Assembly: GCA_013397455.1 (NCBI GenBank)
Contig: VYZB01000722.1
Coordinates: 1 to 64,000 of the forward strand
DNA length: 64,000 nt
Origin: Crotophaga sulcirostris
Lineage: Eukaryota > Chordata > Aves > Cuculiformes > Crotophagidae
Direction: 5' to 3'
Below, one piece after another: positions 1 through 11,499 of this stretch. The number at the start of each line of letters is the position of its first letter. Position 1 is the stretch's first letter. The translations under genes were made by a program, and so were the position numbers. Under the pieces are notes generated by a model that did not search any database, had not been told where the DNA came from, and saw only the letters and a list, made by a program, of their open reading frames with translations.

Positions 1-675
1 TCTGTTACCTAGAAAAGTTGACAATGTTCCATCTGAGCCTGCATGACCTATAAAATGTGAGTACGAGCACTCGCAGGACCAAGAGAGTAATTTTACATCT
101 TGATAAACAGTATAAGGATAAGATAAAGTTATGAGATATCTTCACTATAGTAGCTAGAATGCTTTTTGGCCACAGATTAGCAGCTGAGTAAGCTTTAGGA
201 GATTTAACAGAGCTAAGCAATTAGTCATTTAAGTAAGGTAAATTGACTTCTGAAATATTAATATAGTTAACCATAGATGTTGATAGTATTAGACGTGATA
301 CAGTATAAAAATACGCAGCTATTAATTTTAGCTTTTAGTATAAGAGTATTGGTATGAAGAATTTGAAGGAATGTGTTGCATGAACTTGTCTGATTGTTTG
401 GAGTCAGTTCATAAGAGGTTGGACAAGCTAAACAACATATCAATAAGATTGTAGTTGTTGAATTTGGATTTGACAAATGGATTAAGAACTTAGGTGTAAG
501 GAGTTAGTTGTTTGATATAATCAAATAGGCTTTAACTGTATTGTGTGTAATTGTAATTATGCTACTAATCATGTATTGTATGTTACAGTGTGTATCTAAG
601 ACGATTCAACGAGCTGTCAATAAGGTTTGGCTGGTTCAAGAACAAAAAGGGGGAATTGTGGAAGGGTTTCTGTGA
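1..675 (+). pseudogene. ERV env remnant, transmembrane subunit C-terminus
   Basis: In the frame that ends at the TGA at 673-675, the segment 529-675 is open. It encodes about 19 mostly hydrophobic residues (529-585), then a basic stretch and a short tail that reads through the polypurine tract into the first bases of the LTR. This is what the membrane anchor and cytoplasmic tail of a class II retroviral envelope looks like. The frame is broken upstream by TAG at 526-528 and 505-507, TAA at 412-414, and TGA at 391-393 and 364-366. Further left it is degraded beyond recognition. It cannot encode a functional envelope. Confidence 0.6.
644..655 (+). promoter_or_regulatory. ERV polypurine tract
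   Basis: Five A, five G and two A sit directly before the LTR's TG. In retroviruses this is the plus-strand primer site, and its position fixes the LTR's left end. Confidence 0.75.
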
Positions 676-930
676 GAAGGATGTTTGCCCTTGAACCAGC
701 CAGGCTTGGAGGAATTTCAGGCACGCGGTGGAGGTTTGAGAACAGAAAGCAAAGTGATAAAGCAGCTGCAGAAACAGATACAAGATGCCCATGAAACCGT
801 GGGGCAAGGTGACGTGATCAACTACCAATCAATGATGTTAATTGTTCGCGTGGACAGCTCGTGAAGACATTAATCATCCAATCACCTGTTGCATGCATGT
901 TGCGTGGACGCGTGTACGGGAAGTAAAAGG

Positions 931-940
931 TTATATAAGG
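931..940 (+). promoter_or_regulatory. LTR TATA box
   Basis: TTATATAAGG lies about 25 bp before the polyadenylation signal, as expected for the U3/R promoter of the LTR. Transcription from it would run antisense to RAD51B. Confidence 0.6.
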
Positions 941-955
941 ATGTGCTTAATTTGC

Positions 956-961
956 AATAAA
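956..961 (+). terminator. LTR polyadenylation signal AATAAA
   Basis: AATAAA occurs just downstream of the TATA box, placing it at the start of the R region. The following GTGTGATT and TTGAATCG sequence is a plausible cleavage region. Confidence 0.6.
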
Positions 962-1018
962 CGGCTCTGTGTGATTCACATTGAATCGTAGTAGCTGAGT
1001 CCCTCGTCAGCACCCACA

Positions 1019-1989
1019 GGAGGAGACTTTATGCTCCATTTTCTGACATGTAATTAGTTTTTAAGGGATGATCAAATTACATATACAAAGTTGCAAAAAA
1101 GTTTTTTCATTTGGGAGTGGTGTGTAAGGTAACCAGCCTATAACATAAGATTTTCTGACTTTATTTCCTTGTGTGACTTACATGCTCCACAGCTTGGCTT
1201 CATTGTTCTCATTTTCAGCTGAATCCTCTCTACCTACCTGTCTGACAGAAAACTAGTTCAGCAACATCGATAAACGAGACTTTCTCAGACTGAATTCAGG
1301 TTAATTCTGTACAGTACTTTTATTTATCAAAATTATAAGCAATTGTCTTATTTTTCTGCACTATCTTCTCCTTCTTGCCATCACTGGCAATTTTCAGGAT
1401 CTATTGACAAAAAAATAAGTAAAAATAAATTATCTGTTGCAGGTACTACCCCTTGTTGGATTCATGCAGCGATGCCACGGTTGAATTTCTGACAGTAAAT
1501 GATTAAGTCAAAGGCCTTGGACTATCAAGTCCAAGCTATTAAAATGTTACTATTTTACATTATGGCAATAAGTGCTTTCAAACAAACAAATTTTAAACAA
1601 CTATTGTTGTTTATAAACCCCATTTAAGATTGCAGCAGAACAAGGCTTAAAAATCAGATCTCTAATTGGGACTTCTGTAACTTTGCATTTTACATTAAAA
1701 AGCCTGTCTGCATGGCTTATCAACTATTGTAGGCTTTGCAGACACCAGCAACAACCACACAAGACCACTTTCTGTTTATTTCTCCATCAGCACCCCACAT
1801 CTGTAGGACTGTGCTCATATATACAGATATATGAGTAACAGAATTAGTTTTACAAAATACTGGGGAAGACTTGGCCCTCCTTCACTGACACAGCCCTTTA
1901 TAGCTTCTAATTACTTTGAACATAACTTTTAATTATTTCAGCAGACACAGCCAGTCATCAATCCTGCATCAAGGCAAGGATCATTCAGG
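1019..1989. other. Intronic stretch, nothing recognised
   Basis: AT-rich unique-looking DNA between the LTR and the CpG-dense patch. I see no open frame, repeat or RNA signature. Confidence 0.5.
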
Positions 1990-2260
1990 GAGAACCGTTT
2001 TGGAAAGGGTGGCTTGGGAGAAGCAGCACGACGAGGCGGCGGTGGGGCAGGAGCTGCAGTTGGCATGGCCGCGGCGGAACCGGCCGCGCTGCGAGGGAGC
2101 TGGGGCAGCGGCAGAGAGACAGGCCCATGCAGAAAGGCTGCGGCAGCGTGGGAGGACTGTGACCTTCTGACCTCTGAGATGTTCCTGATGTACCAAAGTG
2201 ACATCTCAGCTCTAATAGGCTGTGCTCTCCAATCGGTGGCAGGGGCCGACAAATTACTGT
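1990..2260. promoter_or_regulatory. CpG-dense, GC-rich patch; candidate CpG island
   Basis: By eye there are about 17 CpG dinucleotides here, concentrated at 2020-2110, in otherwise CpG-poor intronic sequence. The patch includes GGCATGGCCGCGGCGG-type sequence and an inverted-repeat-like CCAATCGG at 2230-2237. The plus strand has a short open frame (2014-2262) rich in Ala, Gly and Arg, which is simply what GC-rich DNA gives. It could be an internal promoter, a decayed 5' end of a retrocopy, or a GC-rich relic. I recognise no protein. Confidence 0.4.
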
Positions 2261-2347
2261 GAGATCTGAAGGCATTTGTTGTGATGGTCTTGGCCTGGAT
2301 GGGGGCACATCAGTGCTTCCCCAGCAAGACTATCTGACACTCCATCC

Positions 2348-2523
2348 CAATGATTCCCAAACCAGGGGTCGTAACCTCCCGCGGGGTCGCAGCCGCACAG
2401 AGTGGGGTCGCAAGCCTGACAGAGATGTGATTGTTTGTGTTAGTATTTAGGGTCGCAAACCCGGCTGGGGCCAGTTCACCACCAGAAACAGAGGCACAAA
2501 CAGAAACAATTTGGGAACAGCTG
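2348..2523. mobile_element. hAT-like non-autonomous element (MITE), about 176 bp
   Basis: The left end reads CAATGATTCCCAAACC and the right end, as reverse complement, CAGCTGTTCCCAAATT. These are imperfect terminal inverted repeats of the Charlie/hAT kind (CAGTGGTTCCCAAA). Next to the left end is GGGGTCGTAACC, and GGGGTCGC recurs inside three times, as in Charlie-type MITEs. The flanking octamers (CTCCATCC and CTCTAACA) match at 5 of 8 positions, consistent with a worn 8-bp target-site duplication. There is no coding capacity. Confidence 0.6.
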
Positions 2524-5500
2524 CTCTAACAGATTTCACGCTTAGAAACAACTTCTTGATATTCAGCTAAAATGTGCCCAAACTACTCTGTTACATACCC
2601 CTGTGCCAGCCTGAAACAACAGCTCCCCTTCCAGGTATCAAACTGGCTCAAATTACTCCCAAAGAGCCATTGCTGCTTACGCAGTAGTAGCGTCTGCTCT
2701 GGGGTTTGCTTTTTCCTGACCAATATTCCATTGTTAACAGTGGAGCTATTCATACTTGAGTCACTGTCTTTTCTACTCTTCTGCCCCTTAGGAGGGAGAT
2801 GTACCCAGTTAAACACCATCTTAGGCAGGAATCTTCTGCAGGTTGCAGCTTGCCTAGGAGACTGGAGCAACAGCAGGACATTTTAGGAGAGCAGAAATTA
2901 GTATAAACAAAGCCTTCCTCTAGTTAAGCTCCAGGCATTTCCTCTTTCTACCATTTTTCTACCCATCTTTCAGTACAGCACTGTGATCACTTGGCTTGCT
3001 CTTCTCTGAATGCTCCTTTATTTTTAGTTTTTAGTATAACTGATATTATGAGAAGACAAGCAGAATCCAGATTAGACAAATTCTGCCCATGTGGAGCATG
3101 CAAAATCTGCTCATACTCAAGCTGCCTATTTTCATTAAATTAAGGGATAACACACCAACCATTTACTGTCTTTTTATTATCATGTTATGTTTGGGTTTAA
3201 CGTAACATTTTAGGAGTAGACCATCAATGGGAAGAAGTTCATTCACATGTCAGAGCACCCACCTCCAACCTCCAAAACAGGTTAATAGGTTATAAAACTT
3301 TCATCATTTAAAACAACTAATCATTCTTACAATAATAAAGCAGGAAATACACACAAATTAAGCAGAAACACCAAAGCACTCTTTTTATGATTAAGGGGAA
3401 TCATCAATCATAGAGGCTGCCTGAGATTTACAAGGAGCCACTTTTTCAAACATCCTACAGTAAATCCAGAGGAAATCCATCTGGAACTGCAGCTAGAACA
3501 TAGGCATCAGACTCTGAAATCATCCTCTGTCTCCCCATCCTCACCTTCCTTTTTGGTATAACACTTGCACCTGGGGTCACTCCTATCTGGTTCAAGTTCT
3601 GCAGGTGAGCCATACACTTCATGTAATGCCACAAGCCAACATAATTCCCACAGTGATGTTTTCCCATATTTAGAGATTGTTCTGATCCTTCCCAGGCCCA
3701 CCAGAAGAGAGATCCACTGTCGGTACTAGAAAACTCGACAAGAAATGGGACTGAATGCTACTGAATGATGAAGATCCAATTAATATTTTTTTCCTCAGCC
3801 TCTGTTTGTACAGAATTAAGGATAACCTACAGTAAGTTAAGACAAAATTTAATTGGTCATTGTACATAGGGACAAATGATATTTAGCGCTTTCCTACCCT
3901 TGAATTCATTTTTCACAATGTCATATGAAAGGTAAGTTAGTTTGGAACAGTTCCACCAATGCTGGTGTACAATGTAGTGCTGCAGAAGGAATGTTCTGCT
4001 GTTCCCATGTCTTATGCTTCTGATTTAAACCACTAATTTCCAGGACCACAGTAAAAATTCTGGTCAATCTTTTCTATTCTGCACAGGATGGGAAGAAAGG
4101 GCAAAGGAGGAGAAGGAATCACTGCCATTAGATAACCAGGTCTCTTGATGCTACTTTTATGGTATAAACAAATGTCTAAATTCCAATGCATAAGAGAACA
4201 CAATTTCTATATTCACCCACACTGAAATATGAGTTGATCTTACTTTAAACATTTTTAGGGCATAAGAAGATGACCAACTGCAATCTTGTTACAATGCTGT
4301 ACAGCCATACGCCACCAACTGAAACTCGTTGACTGACTCGTGCATGCTTTTAGCTCACTGCAGTTAAAGGAAAACAGGAATAAACTAGAGTGGGTAGCAG
4401 GATTTTACTGTGCATTGGAAGGTTCAACACATACCAAATCACATTTTGTCTCAGCTGGGGTAATTCACTTTAGCAGCTGAGAGGTGATAACACCTAACCG
4501 CTCAGCTATGACCGTAAGCGCTTCTGTTATCGTGCCTCTGATTATACAGACAAGTGATTCCCAGCAAATGTACCTGAAGGGGTTTTGGAATGCAAATTGT
4601 TGATTAATGATTATAAGTCATATCATATCTTCAGAAAGAAACCACAACAAAGTAGTAAAACTTTGTATTCTATCATCACGGCAATTAGGAAATGAAGAAT
4701 GGAGATTCTCTTAAACTGATATATGGAGGCCTTTGAATGCTCCTGCTGACAGTTTTCAACCCTTTCGTACCCTACACCAAGTGATTAAGCACATGTCATT
4801 CAGCTTGAAACTTCCACAGACACGTACAGTCTCTGTAACACCATTTTACTGAGATTTATCTTTTGATTAAAAAGCCGTTAAAATTTGGCTGGATGTTATT
4901 ATGTCACTACTTCCCACTTGTTGAAATATAGCATCAAAATTAGTACAGGCTGACATGACCACTGCTATCGTGAAATCTAAATGCTCCGTACACCACCGCA
5001 GCGCCGCACTGCGCAGAAACAATCGCAGTATCATTTCCCCTAATGGTTAATATCATTTGTTGCAGGCCCCATAATGACAGCGCACTTCCTCCAAACATTC
5101 TCAACAGACAGGAAGGCTTTTTTCCCTCCACTGAAGTATTGAGGAGCTGACTCCACTGTTGCCAGGAGCACAGAATTACCAGAAACATGAACACAGTGCA
5201 AGCACAAGAATGAAATCCCTGTTTTAAGTAGGCTTTTTTTTTTTCCTTCCAACATGTATTAATGAGTTTTATCAAGGTCACTCCTGGTTTTAGTGCCCAG
5301 GGCTTTCCAATCCTGAAGCAGATGTACTACATCCTATCCTGACTTCTAGCAGGTTAAGGAAGATGAGATCCTTTCTCAATTTTCAGTGTATGTGGGCTTA
5401 ACAATCTTTTTCATGAAGGGTCTGAAACTGGAGAAGTAATTCAAAGACAGAACAGACTGAAGGAACAAAAGGCTTCCCACAGCACTGTTGACTGGTGGAG

Positions 5501-8500
5501 GGGATAACAGGGTCCATGCTAGGGCAGTTTCTTAAAAGACAGCTGAGACATGAAGTCCAGCAGGAAGATAAAGAATTAGAAAGAAACAGCTCCAGTTGTG
5601 CCATTGCAGCTCACGTGAACTAGTGAGCTGAGAGACTCTTATCAACTCCCACCCTAAAGTCAGAGACAGCCAGGCCTCAGACCTGGAGGCACAATCCTGC
5701 GACTGATGGGCTCTCCTTTCTCATCACGAGCAGGTTGTTGGCCTTGGGCCCGAGTGGCAACCAAGCCATCAAGTGAGAAGTGGCAATTCATATAAAAGTA
5801 AAAACAGAGGCAAATCTTACCACACTTCCCTGTATCATCCTGACTGAAGAGGGTAAGAGATACCCCTGCAGCACCTGACTATCTTGATTAGCCATAAAAC
5901 AAGAAGAGAACTCCATTACTTTTTCAGGGCTACGTCTTACTCTTCAGAGTTCACACCTTCACACCTGTCTCAGTTGGGAAAAGTACTCTTCAGTATGCAT
6001 AGACATGGACTCATTGTTGGAATTGACCTTCTAAAGAACCTGGCTCGTTGCCTTTTTGAATATCTAAAATCCACTAACCTTCACAGGGTCTACATAATGG
6101 GTCACAGTCAAAAGATCGTTCTTACACTGTGCCACATGGATCTTGACTTTCATAAACAGGTCTAGTAATCTCCATACTGATCATTCCATAAAGGTATTTA
6201 AAAAAAAAAGAAGTTTTACTAACTATTCCCAAATATCTGGGTCTCAGAAAGTCAAAGCAGATTCATATGAAAAAGATGGGATATTAATTTAGGAAATGCC
6301 CTATTTAAAAAATGGTTATAAATAACCAACATCACTGTTTCAGTGATCTAAGGCAAACTATCTCCTCTGTCAAGCAAAACTGCATAAATCAGCCTGCAAT
6401 AGGTTTACAGAGCATTCAGCTAAAATACTAAAGGCCTAAAACATGCTGAAGTGTTTTGGTACTGCTGGAGCATTTCACTAGGACACACATTATTCTGCAT
6501 TAACTTAAAGCTCCAAGGAGGAAGTATTTTAGAAACTTGTTTAACAGCTGCTTCATTTGTAAGTTCACAGTTCCTGCGAAACAGGTATGTTTGTGTTCTC
6601 ACAGAATTCTTTTTTCATTTTACTGTCACCTGCAGGTCCAACCTTAAGCATAAGTGTATACATATACATAAATCAAGGAGCAAACAAACCAAAACCAACC
6701 AACAGCCTCTGATATCTGGGTGTCCTGCCATTCTAGTGGTAATCGTTTCAGTGCTTTTTCTCCATATGGCACCAGGACTGAAAAATGGAATTTGAAGGGA
6801 GCAAAGTAATAAACTACAGAACTGGTCTTACTCTGGGGTGAACAGGAGGCCAACTCATTATTTTGCCCATAGGAATATCTTGAAATATTAAGAAAGAAAA
6901 AAAAATCGCAAAATAAAACTGAGGTTTGAAGAATAAAATTTTTTAACTACAGATCAAGGGCAAATCAAAGAAGAGAAGCCAAAGATTCCAGCTTCAAATC
7001 TTCTGCCCCTAAACTAAAGTAGGAAAATCCTGTGGGTGGAGATCTTATGGTAGCTTAGTTTTCTCCAGTCTCCACAACACGAAAGCCTACTTCTGCTCAA
7101 CAGCTTAAAAGAATTCAGGATCACAGCAATAAAGATGAAAAGGTCAGACTACACTCATTGTTCACACCACGCACTAAAAATATACAGAGCTATGACAAAC
7201 TGCTTGATGAACACAAATGGCAGAAGACTGAACGTTGGCCTCCCCAGAGTTTGCACAAGTTTACAGACAATTTTAAACACAAAATAATTCTGACTTTTCC
7301 AAACAAATATATAAAAGTGCTAGCTGAGACTGAAGGAGCCTGAGACGGCGTTCCTTTTTCTGCCTGACGCTTCGTGCGTGCTGGGAGGGGGGTGCTGTTC
7401 TCGTTCACAGCAACGCAGCCCGGAGCTTCTTCCAAGAACAATGGAGACTGGCTTTGATGGCTATGAGAAGAAGCCAGAGCTGCTGCTGGCAAATGTACCA
7501 ACAGGACAGGCTAGCAGGGACCTCATCCAGGTCACACTGCCCTACCACTCTGCAGCACAGTACAATTTGCTTAAGTTTGCTTAACCTGAGTTTTCCAAGA
7601 CCAACACTTGTGAAACACATAGGTTTCACCTTCCAGCTACTGTTCAAACACACCGGCTTGGAATTAACTTTTAACAGTCCCCTATATTAGGTAAAATCCT
7701 CCCACATGAATGTTGCAAAAATAACAAAAATAGTGTAGTCACAGCCATAGATAGCTTTTTTAAAGACATCAATTAACAGTCACACAAAACATTTTGTTGT
7801 GGATGTTTGAACTCCATTTCTACTGTCTACTTAGCCTAATGCAGTTTAAATTATTTTTTTTATTATTAAGGAGACTATTTTAATTAGGGCAAGAGGTATT
7901 TTTAACACAGTTAAATAATAAAATATTACTTCTTCAGACAAGATCTTGAAGCCCAGCGATAGTTTAAGGTTTGTCTGACCATCCCTGCAATCTAAAATAA
8001 ACTTAAGACTTCTCAAAGTTGTCTTTGACTGGAAGAGTTAAACAGAGGTTATTCCATAAAGCGAGTGTGAAAGCAAAATGTATGCCCAACATGCTCCAGC
8101 GTACCCCTACAGTGACAGGGTTTCAAGAAAGCAACCTAAGAATGGTATAGCTACAAAGAAACTGGAGCTTGCTTCCTAGGGACTAAGTGACAGCCTCACG
8201 TTCCTGAGAATCTTAGAGCTGTAGAAAAACATTAGTAGTCTTGTTGAACTCCTTCAGATGATAACCTGGCAAGTATGTAAAGGCCAAATGAATGCAAGGA
8301 CTAAGCCAGAGGTACAGAAATCTTTGTATTTTATTCAGCACTTTAATTTGTAGCAAACTAAGCATTTTGCTTTCTGTCTTGAAGCAGAAGCATGCAAGAT
8401 CTGGGAATTTATCTGGACATAACTGTTTCCTACAAGAACTACTAACATACCCAGTTCGACAGTTCTTACGCTGCTACATGAGAGGTGGGATTTTACAGCC

Positions 8501-8900
8501 AGCACTGCTTTCAAAAAGTCTTTAAAGTTCTCATAAAAATCTAATAGTTTAGGACACAAGTTTTCATGCATCAGATTACAATTTTACAAATGATAAGCCT
8601 TGAGCCCCAAACAATGTCCTTTTAGCTTGCTCATCAGATTAACTTTGTCACACATCAGACAGACAGCTTCCTTGGTTTCTTGCCTAATCTAACACATAAG
8701 CCAAGCCAAGCCCTTCTAAAGCACAATCAGAAGTAAAACCAAAAGCCACTGTAACATTCCAGTTCTTTCTAATAACACATACAGCTGGAAATTTTAATTT
8801 CTGCCTCAAAGAAAGATTATTCTTTTAGCAAACCGTTTACAGTGATGGGACTCTGATTTCAGATCCAATTAAAACCCCATGCTAGGTATACACAAACCAA
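2524..8900. other. Intronic stretch, nothing recognised
   Basis: AT-rich sequence with short homopolymer runs (for example poly-T near 5231-5243) and only chance-length open frames. No repeat family or exon is recognisable by eye. Confidence 0.5.
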
Positions 8901-8904
8901 GGGG

Positions 8905-9005
8905 GCTGAGTTGCTCACAGGACTAATGAGGTGTTACGGGTCCTTTCACTTCTAGGTCATTGGTTCAAGCTCAGCTTTAGCTGGTGATGAATGAAAAGAG
9001 AGGTA
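8905..9005 (+). repeat. Possible old tRNA-derived SINE relic
   Basis: GGCTGAGTTGCTCA resembles a degenerate pol III A box. About 45 nt later GGTTCAAGCTC resembles a B box, followed by CAGCTTTAGCTGGTGA, as in the core of MIR-type SINEs. The match is loose and the family cannot be named. Confidence 0.25.
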
Positions 9006-10347
9006 AAACCCAGTCACAAATCTGCAACATCCCCACTTTGTTTGCTTGGGCTGCTCACCAAACTCCTCTGTCCTGCAAATTCCACAGTTGGACAATAGGA
9101 ATAAGTATTATGAGAATCACACGAATCCTGGAAGACTAATTCATTAAGGATTTTAAGTATCCAAGATTTTCAGAAGAGTAAAGTATCAGTACTTTCAGGT
9201 TGTTCAAGAGCTAATATGGAATAAATTAGGGGGGGCACTCACTGGCCACACTTGTATCTTTTGATGGTAAACATAAGCATGGAAATCAAATTCTGAAAAG
9301 GCCTGAAACTGAAGCAAACTGGAAATTCAGCAGCAGATCAGAAAGGGAGGGGACAACCAGGTATTGTGGAGATGCACTGTGCTCCCTCGTTATCCAACAC
9401 AGGACATGAATGCCACATCTGTCAGTGCTGGTCGACAGAAGAGGGAAGGAGGGGAGAGGGAACTCTATCACCCCTGCATCCCTTGATAAAACTGGAATCA
9501 CTGAAGGTGCTCACAGTGCTACTGCCTGTGCTGTTCTTGTTCCAAGGCTAAACAAAGGTTTCCATTTTCAGCAAGTGTCATGCCAGCACAGTTTACCACT
9601 TCAGATCCTTAATTAAAAACAAGGAATGGAAGAAACAAAGGAAAACAACACACAGAAAGAGCACTAAGACATTTTAACTCATTCTTGGGTCAAAAGGTGA
9701 AAAATAATGGTGGTAGACAGTTTAGACACAAGGGTATAGCTTCATTAATAAGCCCTAACTCCTGCAAAAATCATACCATTTCTTACATGGTCCTGATTTC
9801 AGAATACTACTGAACTCTGGCTCATACACAACACAGAGAATCGTTCATATTTGCAGAAAAATTTAGAAAGATTACAACTATTCCATGCTTTTTCCAAAGA
9901 CCCTCCAAATATTTTAACCGCAAGAACAAAATATGTTTTACTGAGAATATATTTTATTATTACTTCCAGCTCAGCATCAGCCTTTCTTTCCAGAGGAAGC
10001 TCATACAGAACAATTCTAAAGGACAACAAAAAGCACAAGTACTGCAATCAAGAGCATTTAACGAGACAATGTGCAACAACTTTGTGCCAAGAAGGAAATC
10101 ATAAAGATGAAAAATTATGCCTTCCTTTTCCAAAGCTAGTTACAAATTTCAGCTGTTTCTAACAGAGGCAGGGAGCGATATCCAAGCAATGAACTTCAGG
10201 GATACTTAGGCAATGGATGGAGTCAACAAAAGTCACAAGCAAAATTCCAAAATGATTTAACGCGCTGTGCTTTGCCTGAGTTCCGATTGACAAAATTATG
10301 AAGTAAACACATCAATCAGTGCTAAGGCACTTCACTGAAGCTATCTG
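9006..10347. other. Intronic stretch left of the candidate terminal exon
   Basis: No repeat is recognised. If the candidate terminal exon is real, this would hold its 3' UTR. A minus-strand AATAAA (TTTATT on the plus strand) occurs near 9952-9959. Confidence 0.4.
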
Positions 10348-10496
10348 CTACTCTCTGACAATCTGTTTGGTTATTTCTTCAGCCTCCTCCTCTTGTTCAT
10401 TGAAATGAGTTGCAGAAATAACGTCAGGTTTAACCACTGCTTTGTTGGTTTGGCCAGCAAGCTGTTCTTGTGCTAAGTCAGACAAGCCTGAGAGGG
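10348..10496 (-). CDS. Candidate alternative terminal exon, unrecognised acidic tail
   Basis: On the minus strand a pyrimidine-rich tract (rich in CCCCTCTTTCTCTCC, then TTATCTTTGTTTTGG) leads to an acceptor-like GACAAGTAG. After it, 49 codons are open to a TAG at 10348-10350. RAD51B exon 8 ends one base into a codon and this frame begins with two bases, so the phases fit. A second possible acceptor 3 nt earlier also fits. The predicted tail begins LSGLSDLAQEQLAGQ and ends NEQEEEAEEITKQIVRE. It is polar and acidic, with no Cys, Trp, Tyr or Met, which is unusual for random intronic DNA. An in-frame TGA lies just upstream of the acceptor, as expected for an exon edge. A possible AATAAA on the minus strand (TTTATT near 9952-9959) lies about 400 nt downstream. 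If used, it would replace the last part of the RecA core. I do not recognise the peptide. A 49-codon open frame alone is not rare (about 10% by chance), so this remains tentative. A fragment of a retrocopy is an alternative. Confidence 0.3.
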
Positions 10497-11402
10497 CTAC
10501 TTGTCACCAACCAAAACAAAGATAAGCTGACCAGAGCCACCAGAAAGTACAGGGAGAGAAAGAGGGGAAATACCCATATTATACAAAGTATGAAGTCTAC
10601 ATGCAAGTATCATGCCTTTGTGGGAAGATAAGCATGGCTTATTATCATACATTTGGATCTATGCATGAACTGAACTCTCAGTTGCAAACTTCTCTGCATC
10701 TATCCCTGACTGAGGGTGTTCAGAATATTCTGAAGTGGGGAAAGCTGAAATTATTGCATTACTTCGCAAACCTTCATTCAGAACTATCTTTTCTTCTTAG
10801 CACAATGTCCTCACTACTACCCCCAAAAAGTGTGTTTGTCTCTAATTCCGTGCAGAAAAAACAATCATGAAGATGTAAAATAGCATACATCATAAAAAAA
10901 CTCATATTACATTCACACAACATTGAGAGCTGCAGTCTGAAGCACTGCGCTTGAAAACCAGTCAAGCATTAATGCAAGGGACAGAACTGAATATTTGCTC
11001 TCCTTCCTGTGTGACTGGCTGTTTCTCTTCAAAATTGCTGATCTTTAGAAAAGTCAAATGTGTAGGCCTAGGCTGTGTATTAACTCCAGAAGCAGCTTCA
11101 GAAGACTGAGAAAACAATGATCTAAATGCACATGAAAGAACATGTTATAGAGCTGAACACGGCTTCAAAATTCATTCCCAGCCCTTAGAATGTGTCAAAT
11201 CCTTTTAGTTAATACACTTACTTTCTATTTTTTTATAAATGGATTTTCAAAGAAACTGAAAAATCATTTTGTTCCCTGCTTGGCTTATGTTAGGCTTGAT
11301 AATCCATCTCTCACAGACCTCTTATATCAAGAGAAGACTGCAAGTTACAATGTGGATTTGTGTCAGTGTAAAGTTTCAGTTTTGACAGAAGGGCTTTCTT
11401 AC

Positions 11403-11499
11403 CTTCAGACAGGTACAAATCATCAGCTGGAGACACCAGGTCTGCCTGGATGGCCGTGTGAGTGCTCAGCGATGTGGTAACCTGATTGGTCAGGATAAC
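11403..11499 (-). CDS. RAD51B: RAD51B internal exon (human exon 8 equivalent)
   Basis: RAD51B is a RAD51 paralogue and part of the nuclear BCDX2 complex, which supports RAD51 filament formation in homologous recombination. Read on the minus strand, the exon is 97 nt, starts in phase 0 and ends one base into a codon. It encodes VILTNQVTT, then a variable stretch, then DLVSPADDLYLSE. The TNQ after a hydrophobic strand is the conserved RecA/RAD51-fold element carrying the sensor glutamine (RecA Gln194, RAD51 Gln268). The DLVSPADDL stretch is what separates RAD51B from other paralogues in my memory of the human protein. The acceptor has a long pyrimidine tract ending TATTTGCAG, and the donor reads GAAG|GTAAGA. 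Human exon 8 (c.757-853, from memory) is also 97 nt. No frameshift or stop is present. The middle of the exon (SLSTHTAIQ) differs from the human residues I remember, and flank conservation argues for a functional exon. Confidence 0.93.

Larger units (their letters stand above)
1..1018 (+). mobile_element. 3' end of a class II (betaretrovirus-like) endogenous retrovirus
   Basis: The order is decayed env-like sequence, polypurine tract, then a complete 3' LTR, all in plus orientation and so antisense to RAD51B. The env reading frame crosses the polypurine tract and ends inside the LTR, a layout typical of betaretrovirus-like elements. The 5' part, including gag, pol and the 5' LTR, would lie left of the window, so the target-site duplication cannot be checked. 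Confidence 0.75.
657..1018 (+). repeat. 3' LTR of the ERV (362 bp)
   Basis: The segment begins TGTGGAAGG right after the polypurine tract and ends ACCCACA, giving the canonical TG...CA termini. It contains a TATA-like box followed by an AATAAA at the spacing usual for short class II LTRs, then a roughly 57-bp R/U5-like tail. The right edge is inferred from the CA terminus because no second LTR is available to compare. Confidence 0.75.
1..11402 (-). other. RAD51B: RAD51B intron downstream of the 97-nt exon (intron 8 equivalent), partial
   Basis: It starts at the GTAAGA donor at 11402 and runs past the left edge. The next conserved exon should begin by completing a Gly codon and encode GTSGSSCVIAALGNTW, as I remember the human protein. 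I do not see it here. The intron holds the candidate alternative terminal exon, a CpG-dense patch, a hAT-like MITE and an ERV 3' end in antisense orientation. Confidence 0.7.

Noticed and set aside
10348..10560. Resemblance of the candidate tail and upstream frame to the acidic C-terminal part of NACA, suggesting a retrocopy
   Set aside because: The likeness is limited to a few residues such as DLAQ and acidic runs. The order of motifs does not match and the nucleotide alignment is poor.
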